64,000 nt of DNA from Falsiroseomonas frigidaquae. Its GTDB lineage: Bacteria; Pseudomonadota; Alphaproteobacteria; Acetobacterales; Acetobacteraceae. Under the pieces are notes generated by a model. It did no database searches. It had not been told where the DNA came from and saw only the letters and a list, made by a program, of their open reading frames with translations. The position numbers were made by a program, and so were the translations under genes. Position 1 is the first letter of the stretch, and the number at the start of each line of letters is the position of its first letter. Shown here in pieces: positions 1-8,040 of this stretch. The stretch is from assembly GCF_012163145.1 (NCBI RefSeq), contig NZ_JAAVTX010000004.1, positions 558,001-622,000 on the forward strand. Reading direction: 5' to 3'.

Positions 1-1
1 G

Positions 2-439
2 CTGCGGGACACGCAGGGCGACCTCGGCGCGGCATCCCGCGCCCTGGTCCGCCTGCCGCAGGCCTGGGGGCCGCCGCTGACCAAGCTGCGCGCGCCGCTG
101 GATTATGTGGTGGCGATGCACCGCGCCGCCGGCGCCACCGATCCCGGCCCGGTGCTCGGCGCGCTGTCGGCGCTCGGACAGCCGCTGTGGAACGCGCCGC
201 AGCCGAATGGCTGGCCGGACACCGCCGCCGGATGGGCGGCGCCGGAGCCGATGATGCAGCGCCTCGACATTGCCTATGAGACCGCCGGCCGCCATGCCCG
301 GCTGGACCCGCGCCAGGTGCTGGAGACCGCGCTCGGCCCGCTGGCGCGGGAGGAAACGCGCAGCGCCCTCAGCCGCGCCGGCAGCGCGCGGGATGCCATC
401 ACCCTCGTCTTCGCCAGCCCGGAGATGCAACGCCGATGA
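2..439 (+). CDS. DUF1800 family protein, C-terminal part (5' truncated by window edge)
   Basis: The reading frame is already open at base 2 and ends at TGA 437-439, leaving about 145 C-terminal residues. The fragment contains PLDYVVAMHR and then GQPLWNAPQPNGWPD, the Gly-Trp-Pro stretch typical of the C-terminus of DUF1800 proteins. These large bacterial proteins of unknown biochemical role are nearly always paired with DUF1501 proteins. The stop overlaps the next start (ATGA at 436-439), so the two are translationally coupled. Only the family assignment is supported; the N-terminus lies outside the window. Confidence 0.8.
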   Translation: MRDTQGDLGAASRALVRLPQAWGPPLTKLRAPLDYVVAMHRAAGATDPGPVLGALSALGQPLWNAPQPNGWPDTAAGWAAPEPMMQRLDIAYETAGRHARLDPRQVLETALGPLAREETRSALSRAGSARDAITLVFASPEMQRR

Positions 440-1656
440 GCCAGACGCACCTGCCCCGGATCGGCCGCCGCGGCTTCCTGCTCGGCCTGACCGCCCTTGC
501 CGCCGCTGGCCCCGCCCGTCTGGCAGTGGCCAATGTGGCCGCGCCGGGCGCGCAGATCATGGACCGCCGCCTGGTGGTGATCCTGCTGCGCGGCGCGATG
601 GATGGGCTGCATGCCGTGGTGCCCTATGCCGACCCGGATTACGCCGCGCTGCGCGGCGCGCTGGCGCTCGGCGAACCGGGCGCGGAAGGCGGCGTGCTGG
701 ACCTCGGCGGGACCTTCGGGCTGCATCCGAAGCTGACCGCGCTGCACGGGATGTATGCGCGGGGCGAGTTGCTGCCGGTGCATGCGGTGGCCGGCCCCTA
801 TCGCACCCGCAGCCATTTCGACGGGCAGGACCTGATGGAGGGCGGCGGCCCGCAGCGGCTGGAATCCGGCTGGCTGAACCGCGCTTTGACGCACATCCCT
901 GAATCCGCCGGCCAGCCCGCCCGGACCGGCCTGGCGCTCGGCCTCGACCTGCCGCTGCTGATGCGCGGGGATGCGCCGGTCGGCATGTGGGCGCCACCAC
1001 GGGCGACGCGGCCGGAACCGGATCTCTATGCCCGCATGGCGGAGCTGCTGCATGGCGACCCGGTGCTCGGCCCCAGCGTGATGGAGGGGATGCGCGGCCG
1101 CGGCTACGCCACCGGGGCGCTGGCCGCCGGCGCGCCGATCCCGACCAACCAGGGCGGCTTCACCCGGCTGGCCAATGCGGCAGGGAGGATGCTGGCGCGC
1201 GCCGATGGGCCGCGCGTGGCGGCGCTGGAGCTCGGCGGCTGGGACACCCATGCGGGCCAGGCGCAGCGCATCGACCCGGTGCTGCTGCAGCTCGACCGCG
1301 GCATCGCGGCGCTGCGGACGCAGCTCGGCGAGGCCTGGTCGCGCACCGCGGTGCTGGCCATCACCGAATTCGGCCGCACGGCGCGCGCCAATGGCAATCT
1401 CGGCACCGACCACGGCACCGGCGGCGCCGCCTTCCTGGCCGGTGGCGCCGTGCAGGGCGGGCGGGTGCTGGCGAACTGGCCCGGGCTGAAGCGGGACGCC
1501 CTGTTCGAGAACCGGGACCTGCAGCCGACGCGCGACCTGCGCGCCCTGGCCAAGGCGCTGCTGCGCGACCATCTGCGGCTGCCTGCCAGCGCCGTGGCCG
1601 CCGCCTTCCCGGGCAGTGAGGCGGTGGCGGCGGAGATCGGGCTGCTGCGCGCCTAG
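436..1656 (+). CDS. DUF1501 family protein, Tat-exported
   Basis: 406 residues. The N-terminus has a twin-arginine motif (GRRGFLLG, residues about 11-18) followed by an Ala-rich hydrophobic stretch, so export by Tat is likely. The body shows DUF1501 hallmarks: LLRGAMDGLHAVVPY early on, GGWDTH in the middle and TEFGRTARANG followed by DHGTG near the C-terminus, an alkaline-phosphatase-like metal-site arrangement. It overlaps the DUF1800 gene by 4 bp, the usual partner order. The biochemical role of these pairs is not established. Full length for the family. Confidence 0.88.
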   Translation: MSQTHLPRIGRRGFLLGLTALAAAGPARLAVANVAAPGAQIMDRRLVVILLRGAMDGLHAVVPYADPDYAALRGALALGEPGAEGGVLDLGGTFGLHPKLTALHGMYARGELLPVHAVAGPYRTRSHFDGQDLMEGGGPQRLESGWLNRALTHIPESAGQPARTGLALGLDLPLLMRGDAPVGMWAPPRATRPEPDLYARMAELLHGDPVLGPSVMEGMRGRGYATGALAAGAPIPTNQGGFTRLANAAGRMLARADGPRVAALELGGWDTHAGQAQRIDPVLLQLDRGIAALRTQLGEAWSRTAVLAITEFGRTARANGNLGTDHGTGGAAFLAGGAVQGGRVLANWPGLKRDALFENRDLQPTRDLRALAKALLRDHLRLPASAVAAAFPGSEAVAAEIGLLRA

Positions 1657-1664
1657 GATCCGCC

Positions 1665-2135
1665 TCAGAGGTTGGGCTTGGCCACCATCAGCCAGACGAT
1701 GCCCAGCACCGCTGCGAAGGCCGGGAAGCCCAGCAGGAACCACAGCCTGAACAGGCGAAAATACTGGCCGGGCAAGGGCGCGCCCGTGGCGACCGCCTGG
1801 CGGGCCAGATCCCGCAGGCGGAGCTGGATCCACACCACCGGCAGCCAGCACAGGCCGGTGACGACATAGAGAACCAGACTCAGCCCGATCCATCCCGACA
1901 GCAGCGGATAGCCGGCCAGATGGGCCAGGGCCGCGCCGGTCATGGGCTGCAGGACCACCGCCGAGGCCGTGAACACAGTATCGGCCAGCACCACGATGCT
2001 GGCGGTGTGGGCGATCAGCGCCGGATCCCGCGCGCGATGCGCCATCAGCATGAAGAAGGCGATGCCGGCCCCGGTGCCAAGCAGCACCGCCGCGCCAACC
2101 ACATGCGCGACCTTGAGCAGAGTCTGGAGGTCCAT
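1665..2135 (-). CDS. DUF2269 family integral membrane protein
   Basis: 156 residues with four predicted membrane segments (around residues 8-28, 45-65, 75-100 and 130-152). The start MDLQTLLKVAHVVGA and the His in the first helix match DUF2269 proteins, small inner-membrane proteins of unknown function. The start ATG is shared with the stop of the upstream SDR-DoxX gene (TGATG, one-base overlap), which fixes the start and indicates coupled translation. It ends 9 bp from the convergent DUF1501 gene. Function is unknown; membrane association is clear from the sequence. Confidence 0.8.
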   Translation of the reverse strand: MDLQTLLKVAHVVGAAVLLGTGAGIAFFMLMAHRARDPALIAHTASIVVLADTVFTASAVVLQPMTGAALAHLAGYPLLSGWIGLSLVLYVVTGLCWLPVVWIQLRLRDLARQAVATGAPLPGQYFRLFRLWFLLGFPAFAAVLGIVWLMVAKPNL

Positions 2136-3427
2136 CAGCGCTCGTCCAGCGTCGCCAGTGCAGCCAGGGCCAGGAAGGCGGCGGGAATGCTCTTGAGCAG
2201 CGGGCCCATCGGGTCGAGCCACATATCCGGGCGCAGCAGGGCAGCGGCCAGCAGATAGCCCGCCGTGACCAGCATCATGCCCTGCAAGGCACGGGCAGCG
2301 GTCGGTCGCCAGATCAGCAGCAGGGCCAGGGCGATGTCGACCAGACTGCCGCCGATCACCGCGCCGGCCGCCAGCCGGGCATCCATGCCCGCGGCGGTCA
2401 GGATGGCGATGGCGTCCTGCAAGCCGACCGTCAGGCCGATCAGGCCTGACAGCAGCCAGAAGGCGAACAGGCAGGCCAGGATGGCGGGCTTGGCGAAGTA
2501 GGTGCGGGCGAACCAGCGCTCCTGCACGCCCGATGGGGCGGCGGCGAGCAGGGCGTCGAAGGATCGCGGCACCAGGCCCAGCCGCGCCGCGTCTTCGGCC
2601 TGGCCTCGAACGCCCATCCGCAGTTGCTCCAATGCGGCGGTGCGCATCGGGCTGCGCCAGCCCAGCCAGGCCAGGGCATCGCTGACGGCGGCCGTCGCGC
2701 GGGCCAGAAGCAGGGGCAGGCGGAGCGTCGGCACGGGTCGCAAGCCCAGCCAGCCGCGCAGACGCCCGACGAGGTCGATCAGGGTCAGCGCCTCGCCGTG
2801 GACCAGGTCCAGGCTGACGCGCCTGGGCGCATCCGGCGCCAGGCAACTTGCGACCGCGACCGCCAGGTCCTCGGCACCGATGGTCTGTACCAGGCTGTCG
2901 CCGAAGACCACGGGGCTGGCACCGGGAAAGCCGGCCAGGCCGCGCAACAGGGCCGTGCCGCCATAGGCGGCGGGGGCGAATACAAGGCCCGGACGCAGGA
3001 TGATCCAATCCAGCGGGCTCCGGGCCAGAAGGGCCTCGGCCTCCAGCTTGGTGGCGTTGAAGGCGGTGCTCCGTCCCGGCCCCACCCCGGCCGCCGAGAT
3101 ATGCACGAGACGGCGGACGCCTGCCGCCTCGCAGGCCTCGGCCAGTCGACGCAGCCCTTCGACATGGACGGCCTTCAGGTCGTCGCGCGGACTGTCCTGA
3201 AGGGCGCCGGCGCAGTTGACCACGGCCTCGGCACCAGCGAGCACGGCGACCCAATCCGCGACGGAGGCGGTGGCCAGGTCGGCGCGCTTCCATTCGAGGG
3301 CGGGGAAGCGGCGGCGGGCCGCCTCGACGTCGCGCCCGACGCCGACGGTCCTATGACCGTCAGCCGCGAGGCGGGCGGATACATAGGATCCGATGAGCCC
3401 ATAGGCTCCGATGATGACGATGCGCAT
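2135..3427 (-). CDS. SDR family NAD(P)-binding protein with C-terminal DoxX-like membrane domain
   Basis: 430 residues. The N-terminus is an atypical or extended SDR/NmrA-type Rossmann domain (GAYGLIGSYV, residues 7-16; VNCAGALQDSPRDD near 70). After about residue 290 the protein becomes membrane-like, with a charged linker (RTYFAKPAI) and four hydrophobic helices of the DoxX-like type. This two-domain arrangement recurs in proteobacterial SDR oxidoreductases. The enzyme would act on the cytoplasmic face of the inner membrane; the substrate is unknown. It is coupled to the DUF2269 gene downstream. Confidence 0.85.
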   Translation of the reverse strand: MRIVIIGAYGLIGSYVSARLAADGHRTVGVGRDVEAARRRFPALEWKRADLATASVADWVAVLAGAEAVVNCAGALQDSPRDDLKAVHVEGLRRLAEACEAAGVRRLVHISAAGVGPGRSTAFNATKLEAEALLARSPLDWIILRPGLVFAPAAYGGTALLRGLAGFPGASPVVFGDSLVQTIGAEDLAVAVASCLAPDAPRRVSLDLVHGEALTLIDLVGRLRGWLGLRPVPTLRLPLLLARATAAVSDALAWLGWRSPMRTAALEQLRMGVRGQAEDAARLGLVPRSFDALLAAAPSGVQERWFARTYFAKPAILACLFAFWLLSGLIGLTVGLQDAIAILTAAGMDARLAAGAVIGGSLVDIALALLLIWRPTAARALQGMMLVTAGYLLAAALLRPDMWLDPMGPLLKSIPAAFLALAALATLDER

Positions 3428-3532
3428 TGACGGCGCTTAGCGTCTCGGCCCCTAACGGGAAAGCAACGGTTTTCTTTGGTGGGCGCGACCGAGGAGGGGG
3501 TTGTGCGAGACCCTGTGTCTGGTCGGGGCCCG

Positions 3533-4636
3533 CTAGGCCCGCGCCATCTCCCGCAATGGGCCGAGGAGCAGGGCCAGCACGGCCGCTTCCTCCGGCCGCA
3601 GGCGGTCGATCCCCTCCCGCAACTCCGCCTTCGCCTCCGCCGCCACCTCCAGCGCCAACTCGCCGCCCAGGTAGGTCTCCAGGATGGTCGGGTGGACGTA
3701 GCATTTGCGGCAGATGGTGGGCGTGTTGCCGAGCCGTGCGGCGACCCGCTCGATGGCCGCGCGGACATTGCGCTTGGCCGCCGCCTGGCTGTCCACCCGC
3801 TGGTATTCCTGCAGGGCGAGTGCCGCCAGCACGGTGCCAGCCCAGGTGCGGAAATCCTTTGCCGTGATCTCCTGCCCCGCGATCTCCCGCAGATAGGCAT
3901 TCACATCGGCGGAGGTGACGTCGTGCAGGGTGCCGTCGGCGTCGCGGTACTGGAACAGCTCCTGCCCCGGCAGGTCCTGGCAGGCGCGGACGATGCGGGC
4001 GACGCGGCGATCCGTCACGCGCAGATTCCAGCTCTTGCCGCTTTTACCCTTGAAGGCGAAGCGCAGCTCGCTGCCCGCCACCGCCACATGGCGCGTCTGC
4101 AGCGTGGTCAGGCCGTAGCTGTCGTTCTGCTTTGCGTAGTCGTCATTGCCGACGCGGATCAGCGTGGTCTCCAGCAGATGCACCACCGTCGCCAGCACCT
4201 TCTCCCGCGCCAGGCCGGTGCGGCGCATATCGGCCTCGACGCGGGCGCGCAGGCCGGGCAGCGCGCGGGCGAAATCCACCATGCGGTCGTATTTCGCGGC
4301 GTCGCGCACTTCCCGCCATTTCGGATGGTAGCGGTACTGCTTGCGGCCCTTCTGGTCGCGCCCGGTAGCCTGGATGTGGCCATCGGGGCGCGGGCAGATC
4401 CACACCTGCGTCCAGGCCGGCGGCACGGCCAGCGCACGGATGCGCTTCAGCTCCGCCGCATCCCGCAGCGCGCCGCCCTTCGGCAGGCGAAAGCTGAATC
4501 CCTTGCCGGCACGGCGCCGGGTGATGCCCGGCGTCTCATCGGAGACGTAGCGCAGCCCGGCCTCGAGGGCCGCCTCGCGCGGGTCGATGATGGGGGATTG
4601 GCCGGCTTCGTCTCTACCTGGGTCGTCGCGCGGCAT
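3533..4636 (-). CDS. DNA topoisomerase IB (poxvirus-type)
   Basis: 367 residues, the usual size for bacterial type IB topoisomerases. It relaxes supercoils through a transient 3'-phosphotyrosyl nick. The N-terminal domain has YVSDETPGITRRRAGKGFSF and RIRALAVPPAWTQVWI. The catalytic domain shows the Arg of RVGNDDYA, the Lys segment KGKSGK, DFRTWAGT, and Tyr313 in CRKCYVHP as the probable nucleophile. It is transcribed divergently from xthA, with 92 bp between the starts. No accessory partner is adjacent. Confidence 0.92.
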   Translation of the reverse strand: MPRDDPGRDEAGQSPIIDPREAALEAGLRYVSDETPGITRRRAGKGFSFRLPKGGALRDAAELKRIRALAVPPAWTQVWICPRPDGHIQATGRDQKGRKQYRYHPKWREVRDAAKYDRMVDFARALPGLRARVEADMRRTGLAREKVLATVVHLLETTLIRVGNDDYAKQNDSYGLTTLQTRHVAVAGSELRFAFKGKSGKSWNLRVTDRRVARIVRACQDLPGQELFQYRDADGTLHDVTSADVNAYLREIAGQEITAKDFRTWAGTVLAALALQEYQRVDSQAAAKRNVRAAIERVAARLGNTPTICRKCYVHPTILETYLGGELALEVAAEAKAELREGIDRLRPEEAAVLALLLGPLREMARA

Positions 4637-4728
4637 GGGCGCGGGGCCTCCTCCCGAGCGGATTGGGATAACCCCTGGCGGAGCAACCGGTTGCAGGCAC
4701 GAATTGCGGCGCGCGGCGTTGGCAGGCC

Positions 4729-5517
4729 ATGAAGATCGCGACCTACAACATCAACGGCATCAACCGCCGGCTGCCGAACCTGCTTGGCTGGCTGGAGCAG
4801 GCTGCGCCCGATGTGGTGTGCCTGCAGGAACTGAAGGCGCCGCCGACGCAGTTTCCCGCGCAGGCGCTGCGGGATGCAGGGTATGAGGCGGTCTGGCAGG
4901 GCCAGCGAAGCTGGAACGGCGTCGCCATCCTGTCGCGCGGCGTCCTGCCGGTCTGCACCCGCCGCGCCCTGCCCGGAGACGAAGCGGACCGGGAGGCCAG
5001 GTACATCGAGGCGGCGGTGCAGGGCGTGCTGGTGGCCTGCCTGTACCTGCCCAACGGCAATCCGCAGCCAGGGCCGAAATTCGACGCCAAGCTGGCCTGG
5101 TTCCGCCGCCTGAACGCGCATGCGAGGACGCTGCTGGAGGCCGCCGTGCCTGCCGTGCTGGCCGGCGACTTCAACGTGGTGCCGGAGCCGCAGGACATCT
5201 ACCCGACCAGATCCTGGGATCGCGACGCGCTGGTGCAGCCCGAAAGCCGCGCCGCCTTTGCCGGGTTGCTGGCGCAGGGCTGGGTGGATGCGCTGCGCCG
5301 GAAGCACCCCACCGGGCCGCTATTCACCTTCTGGGACTATAAGCGGAACCGGTGGGCACGTGATGCCGGGCTGCGGCTGGACCACATCCTGCTCAGCCCG
5401 GAACTCGCCCCGCGGCTGTCGGCCGCAGGGGTTGATCGCGCGGCGCGCGGCGCCGAGGGCGCCAGCGACCATGCGCCCGCCTGGGTCACGCTGCGGCGTG
5501 TTGCGCGCCGCGCCTGA
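4729..5517 (+). CDS. xthA: Exodeoxyribonuclease III (AP endonuclease, exonuclease III family)
   Basis: 262 residues, full length. The protein opens with MKIATYNINGINRR and VVCLQELKAP, where the Asn and the metal-binding Glu of the EEP fold lie. It continues with GDFNVVPEPQD (catalytic Asp/Asn), RLDHILLSPEL and the C-terminal SDHAPAWV (catalytic His). It removes nucleotides 3'-5' from double-stranded DNA and incises abasic sites in base-excision repair in the cytoplasm. Homologues are named xthA or exoA; the divergent topoisomerase IB suggests a small DNA-maintenance pair. Confidence 0.93.
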   Translation: MKIATYNINGINRRLPNLLGWLEQAAPDVVCLQELKAPPTQFPAQALRDAGYEAVWQGQRSWNGVAILSRGVLPVCTRRALPGDEADREARYIEAAVQGVLVACLYLPNGNPQPGPKFDAKLAWFRRLNAHARTLLEAAVPAVLAGDFNVVPEPQDIYPTRSWDRDALVQPESRAAFAGLLAQGWVDALRRKHPTGPLFTFWDYKRNRWARDAGLRLDHILLSPELAPRLSAAGVDRAARGAEGASDHAPAWVTLRRVARRA

Positions 5518-5526
5518 CCCGGCAGG

Positions 5527-5892
5527 TCAGCGCGTCGGGCCGCCGCCGCCACTCGCGCCCGCATCCGGGCTGCCGGTGCCGGTTGCCGTGCCGGACGGCG
5601 CCGTCGTGCCAAGCCCCGGGGTGGTGGTGACGCCGGTCGCGGTGCCGGTCCCGGGCGGCAGCGGGTTCCGCGAGCCGATCGGCGCGGTGCCGCTGGAACC
5701 CGGCACGCTGACGCCGGCGCTGCCGGTGGTGCCGGTGCCGCCGGCGGTCGGCGAGGATGTAGCGCCCGACTGGCCGGTGCGGGTCTCGACCGGCACGTCA
5801 GTCCGCTCGGAGGTCTCCACGGCGTCGTCACAGGCGACGAGCCCGAGCGCCAGGAAGGCGGCCAGGGCGGGTACGATCAGGGGGCGGGTCAT
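5527..5892 (-). CDS. Small Gly/Thr/Pro-rich lipoprotein
   Basis: 121 residues. The start at 5892 is preceded by a strong ribosome-binding site (GAAGGAAG). It gives a lipoprotein signal peptide MTRPLIVPALAAFLALGLVAC with the lipobox LVAC, followed by an acidic DD. The rest is a low-complexity Gly/Thr/Ser/Pro sequence with no recognisable domain, probably disordered in the periplasm. It converges on xthA with 9 bp between the stops. An ORF starting further upstream is possible but lacks a signal peptide at its start. Function unknown. Confidence 0.65.
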   Translation of the reverse strand: MTRPLIVPALAAFLALGLVACDDAVETSERTDVPVETRTGQSGATSSPTAGGTGTTGSAGVSVPGSSGTAPIGSRNPLPPGTGTATGVTTTPGLGTTAPSGTATGTGSPDAGASGGGGPTR

Positions 5893-6019
5893 CGGATTCT
5901 TCCTTCTGTGCATACCCACTTCAGCGCGGCAGCCGGCTTCAGGTTGCCAGCCCCGGCCCGGGCGGCGGCCCCACGAGCCGCAAGGGGTTCGCCTTCGGCG
6001 GCCCCATGCGGAGCGGGCG

Positions 6020-6949
6020 CTATCGGTATGTGCGGAGCGCGCCCCAGCCATCCATGCGGCCGTATTCCTCCAGGCGGTCCGGATCGTAGCGCGGCAGGCG
6101 TTCAAGCTGGTCCCGCGTCAGATCCATGCGGACGCGTTCATCCGGCGCACCGAAGGTCAACTGCTCGACCGGCACCACTGAACGGCGTGCGCCGATGCCC
6201 AGGAAGCCGCCCCACTCCACCACCGCGGCGCGAACCTGGCCGCCGCTGTCGATCAGCAGGTTCTCGATCTCGCCCGCATCGCGACCCGTGCTGGCGACCA
6301 CATTGGTGCCGACGAGGTTGGAGGCGCGTGAAAGCTCCACGCCGCCCGCCGTGCGCGCGGCCGCCTGCTGGCCCATCCCGCCCGATTGCGCGGGCGCCGG
6401 GGCGGCGCTGGCGCCGGTCGCCGGGGTGCCCGGCTCACCCTGTCGCATCGTCGCCACCACCGGCGGCAGCGCGGCCAGCACCTCGTCGATAGCCAGGCGC
6501 GCCTGCAGCGCATCCGGCGTTTCCGATGCCAGCACGCGTCGCGCCTGGTCCACACGCTGCTGCAGGGCGTTGGTCGCGCCCTGCGTCAACCGGCCGGGCT
6601 GCGACTGGTCGATGCTGCGGCTGACGCCTTCCAGCGCCAGCCGGGCGCGGCGCAGCGCCTGCGGCGAAATGTCGTTCTGCGCGGCAGCCATCTGCTGGTG
6701 CGCGACGCGCAGTTCCTGCTCCGCCTCCGGCATCGATCGGGGCAGCGCACGCGGCAAGGCCTCATCCTGGCGCGCATCCGGCTGGGCGTTCTGCTCCGCA
6801 GGGGCAACCCTCGGCGGATCGCTGGTCACCTGGCTGTTGGCGCCGCTGGCGAAGGCGAGTGCGAGCGCCGCGGCGGTCGCCGTGGTCGCCAGCAGGTTCG
6901 GCCGGGAGCGGGCGGCCACATGCGGGGGCGAGATATGGTTCTTGGCCAT
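6020..6949 (-). CDS. PRC-barrel domain protein, exported
   Basis: 309 residues from the second of two adjacent ATG codons. That one lies 5 nt after AGGAGG, whereas the first lies only 2 nt after it. The N-terminus has a long hydrophobic signal segment (ATTATAAALALAFASGA). A helical Gln/Ala-rich middle region follows. The C-terminal third is a PRC-barrel: SNLVGTNVVASTGRDAGEIENLL, then AAVVEWGGFLGIGARRS and VPVEQL. Such proteins are often linked to stress response or the cell envelope in Rhodospirillales and Rhizobiales. Neighbours encode CsbD and PepSY proteins, which fits a stress cluster. Molecular role unknown. Confidence 0.75.
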   Translation of the reverse strand: MAKNHISPPHVAARSRPNLLATTATAAALALAFASGANSQVTSDPPRVAPAEQNAQPDARQDEALPRALPRSMPEAEQELRVAHQQMAAAQNDISPQALRRARLALEGVSRSIDQSQPGRLTQGATNALQQRVDQARRVLASETPDALQARLAIDEVLAALPPVVATMRQGEPGTPATGASAAPAPAQSGGMGQQAAARTAGGVELSRASNLVGTNVVASTGRDAGEIENLLIDSGGQVRAAVVEWGGFLGIGARRSVVPVEQLTFGAPDERVRMDLTRDQLERLPRYDPDRLEEYGRMDGWGALRTYR

Positions 6950-7035
6950 CATGTCCTCCTGGGGTGAACGCACGACGCCGCGCGACGAGCCGGAGGCTCG
7001 CCGCACGGCGCGGCATGGGTCAGAGGCTGGGTGGC

Positions 7036-7212
7036 TCAGTCGCTGTCGCGCGCCTTGTCCTTGGCACCGCCGACGGCGTTCAGGACCTTGCCTTCAGCCT
7101 TGTCCGCCTTGCCCTCGACCTGCATGGAGGTGTCACCCGTAACCTTGCCGACACCCTCCTTGACGGCGCCCTTGGCCTGCTTGCCGGCGCCTTCGATGCG
7201 ATCCTTGTCCAT
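7036..7212 (-). CDS. CsbD family stress-response protein
   Basis: 58 residues, a typical CsbD size. The ATG at 7212 follows GGAAGAG at a good distance. The sequence MDKDRIEGAGKQAKGAVKEG and VTGDTSMQVEGKADKAEGKV shows the Lys/Gly-rich repeats of the CsbD-like family (E. coli YjbJ relatives). These are small soluble proteins induced by general stress whose mechanism is unknown. It lies between PRC-barrel and PepSY genes on the same strand. The family call is strong although the protein is short. Confidence 0.85.
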   Translation of the reverse strand: MDKDRIEGAGKQAKGAVKEGVGKVTGDTSMQVEGKADKAEGKVLNAVGGAKDKARDSD

Positions 7213-7320
7213 GCTGGCTCTTCCTTCCGTTGTGGGCCTCACCGATGCCCGGCGTGATGCCTGGGCGGGCGGCCCTGGCGGAGCTTCGCCTGCCCGCCGC
7301 GGGTGACTAACGACCGAACC

Positions 7321-7344
7321 CCGCCCCCGGTTGCCCGGGGGCGG
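7321..7344. terminator. Perfect GC hairpin downstream of the PepSY gene
   Basis: CCGCCCCCGG at 7321-7330 and its exact reverse complement at 7335-7344 form a 10-bp stem with a 4-nt loop. The hairpin lies 14 nt beyond the stop of the minus-strand PepSY gene. No T-tract follows on either strand, so it may act as a transcript-end stabiliser or a weak terminator rather than a classical intrinsic terminator. Confidence 0.45.
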
Positions 7345-7357
7345 ACTGGCAGGGTGC

Positions 7358-7843
7358 TCAGTTGCTCGCCTGCTGCTGCGTCACGGTGCCGGTCTCGGCA
7401 TCGATGCGCACCTGCCACTCCCGGTCGTTCTGGGTCGCTGTGGCGGTGATCATGTCGTCGTCGCGGCTCACATCGGTGACGTCGGAATAGCCGCGATCCT
7501 CAAGCAGGCGCTTCGCCTGGTCCTCGCTCAGCCGCTCCTCGTCCTGCACCTGGCCGGTCCGGGCATCGACGCGCAGATCCTCGACATCCTTGCCGTAGCG
7601 CTCGGCGGAACCGATGCTGAAGCTGTCGCCATCCCGCTCCATGTCTTCGAAATCCGAGTAGCCGCGGGCGCCGAGGATGGTGCGGACCTGATCCTCGTTC
7701 ATGCGCGGGGCTTCCACGGTGCCGACACGGCTCGACGAGGACGCGCCCTGCTGGCTCGTGCTGCTGTTCTGCGCCGCGGCGACGCCATAGCCACCCAGGA
7801 CCAGCGTGGCGGCGAGAGCGGTGGCGTTCAGGAAATTGGTCAT
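7358..7843 (-). CDS. PepSY domain-containing secreted protein
   Basis: 161 residues. The ATG at 7843 is preceded by GGAGGTC at optimal spacing. A cleavable signal peptide (MTNFLNATALAATLVLGGYGVAAAQ) is followed by a Ser/Gln-rich linker and two related PepSY-like units. The first is NEDQVRTILGARGYSDFEDM and the second SEDQAKRLLEDRGYSDVTDV, each ending in a D-A-x-T-G-x-V strand. PepSY modules are thought to bind or inhibit peptidases or sense envelope conditions; the target is unknown here. Its position in the CsbD/PRC-barrel run supports an envelope-stress role (inference). Confidence 0.78.
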   Translation of the reverse strand: MTNFLNATALAATLVLGGYGVAAAQNSSTSQQGASSSSRVGTVEAPRMNEDQVRTILGARGYSDFEDMERDGDSFSIGSAERYGKDVEDLRVDARTGQVQDEERLSEDQAKRLLEDRGYSDVTDVSRDDDMITATATQNDREWQVRIDAETGTVTQQQASN

Positions 7844-8040
7844 CGGATGACCTCCAGTTTGAAGACGTACCGCAGTTTGACCCACCACTTGTTGCTACCG
7901 GACAGTTCTAGGGAAGCTGTGGGTGTGATCGTCTGCGGCACCATCAAGGATTGCTGCCCGGCTGTTCGATACAACACGCCATGCCGGGCTGCGTTCGCTG
8001 ACCTTCCGCCTCGCCAAGGACTTTCCTGACCGGGTGGTTG

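Noticed and set aside
274-1893. 539-codon minus-strand frame opposite the DUF1501 gene
   Set aside because: No signal, no family; opposite strand encodes recognised DUF1501 features.
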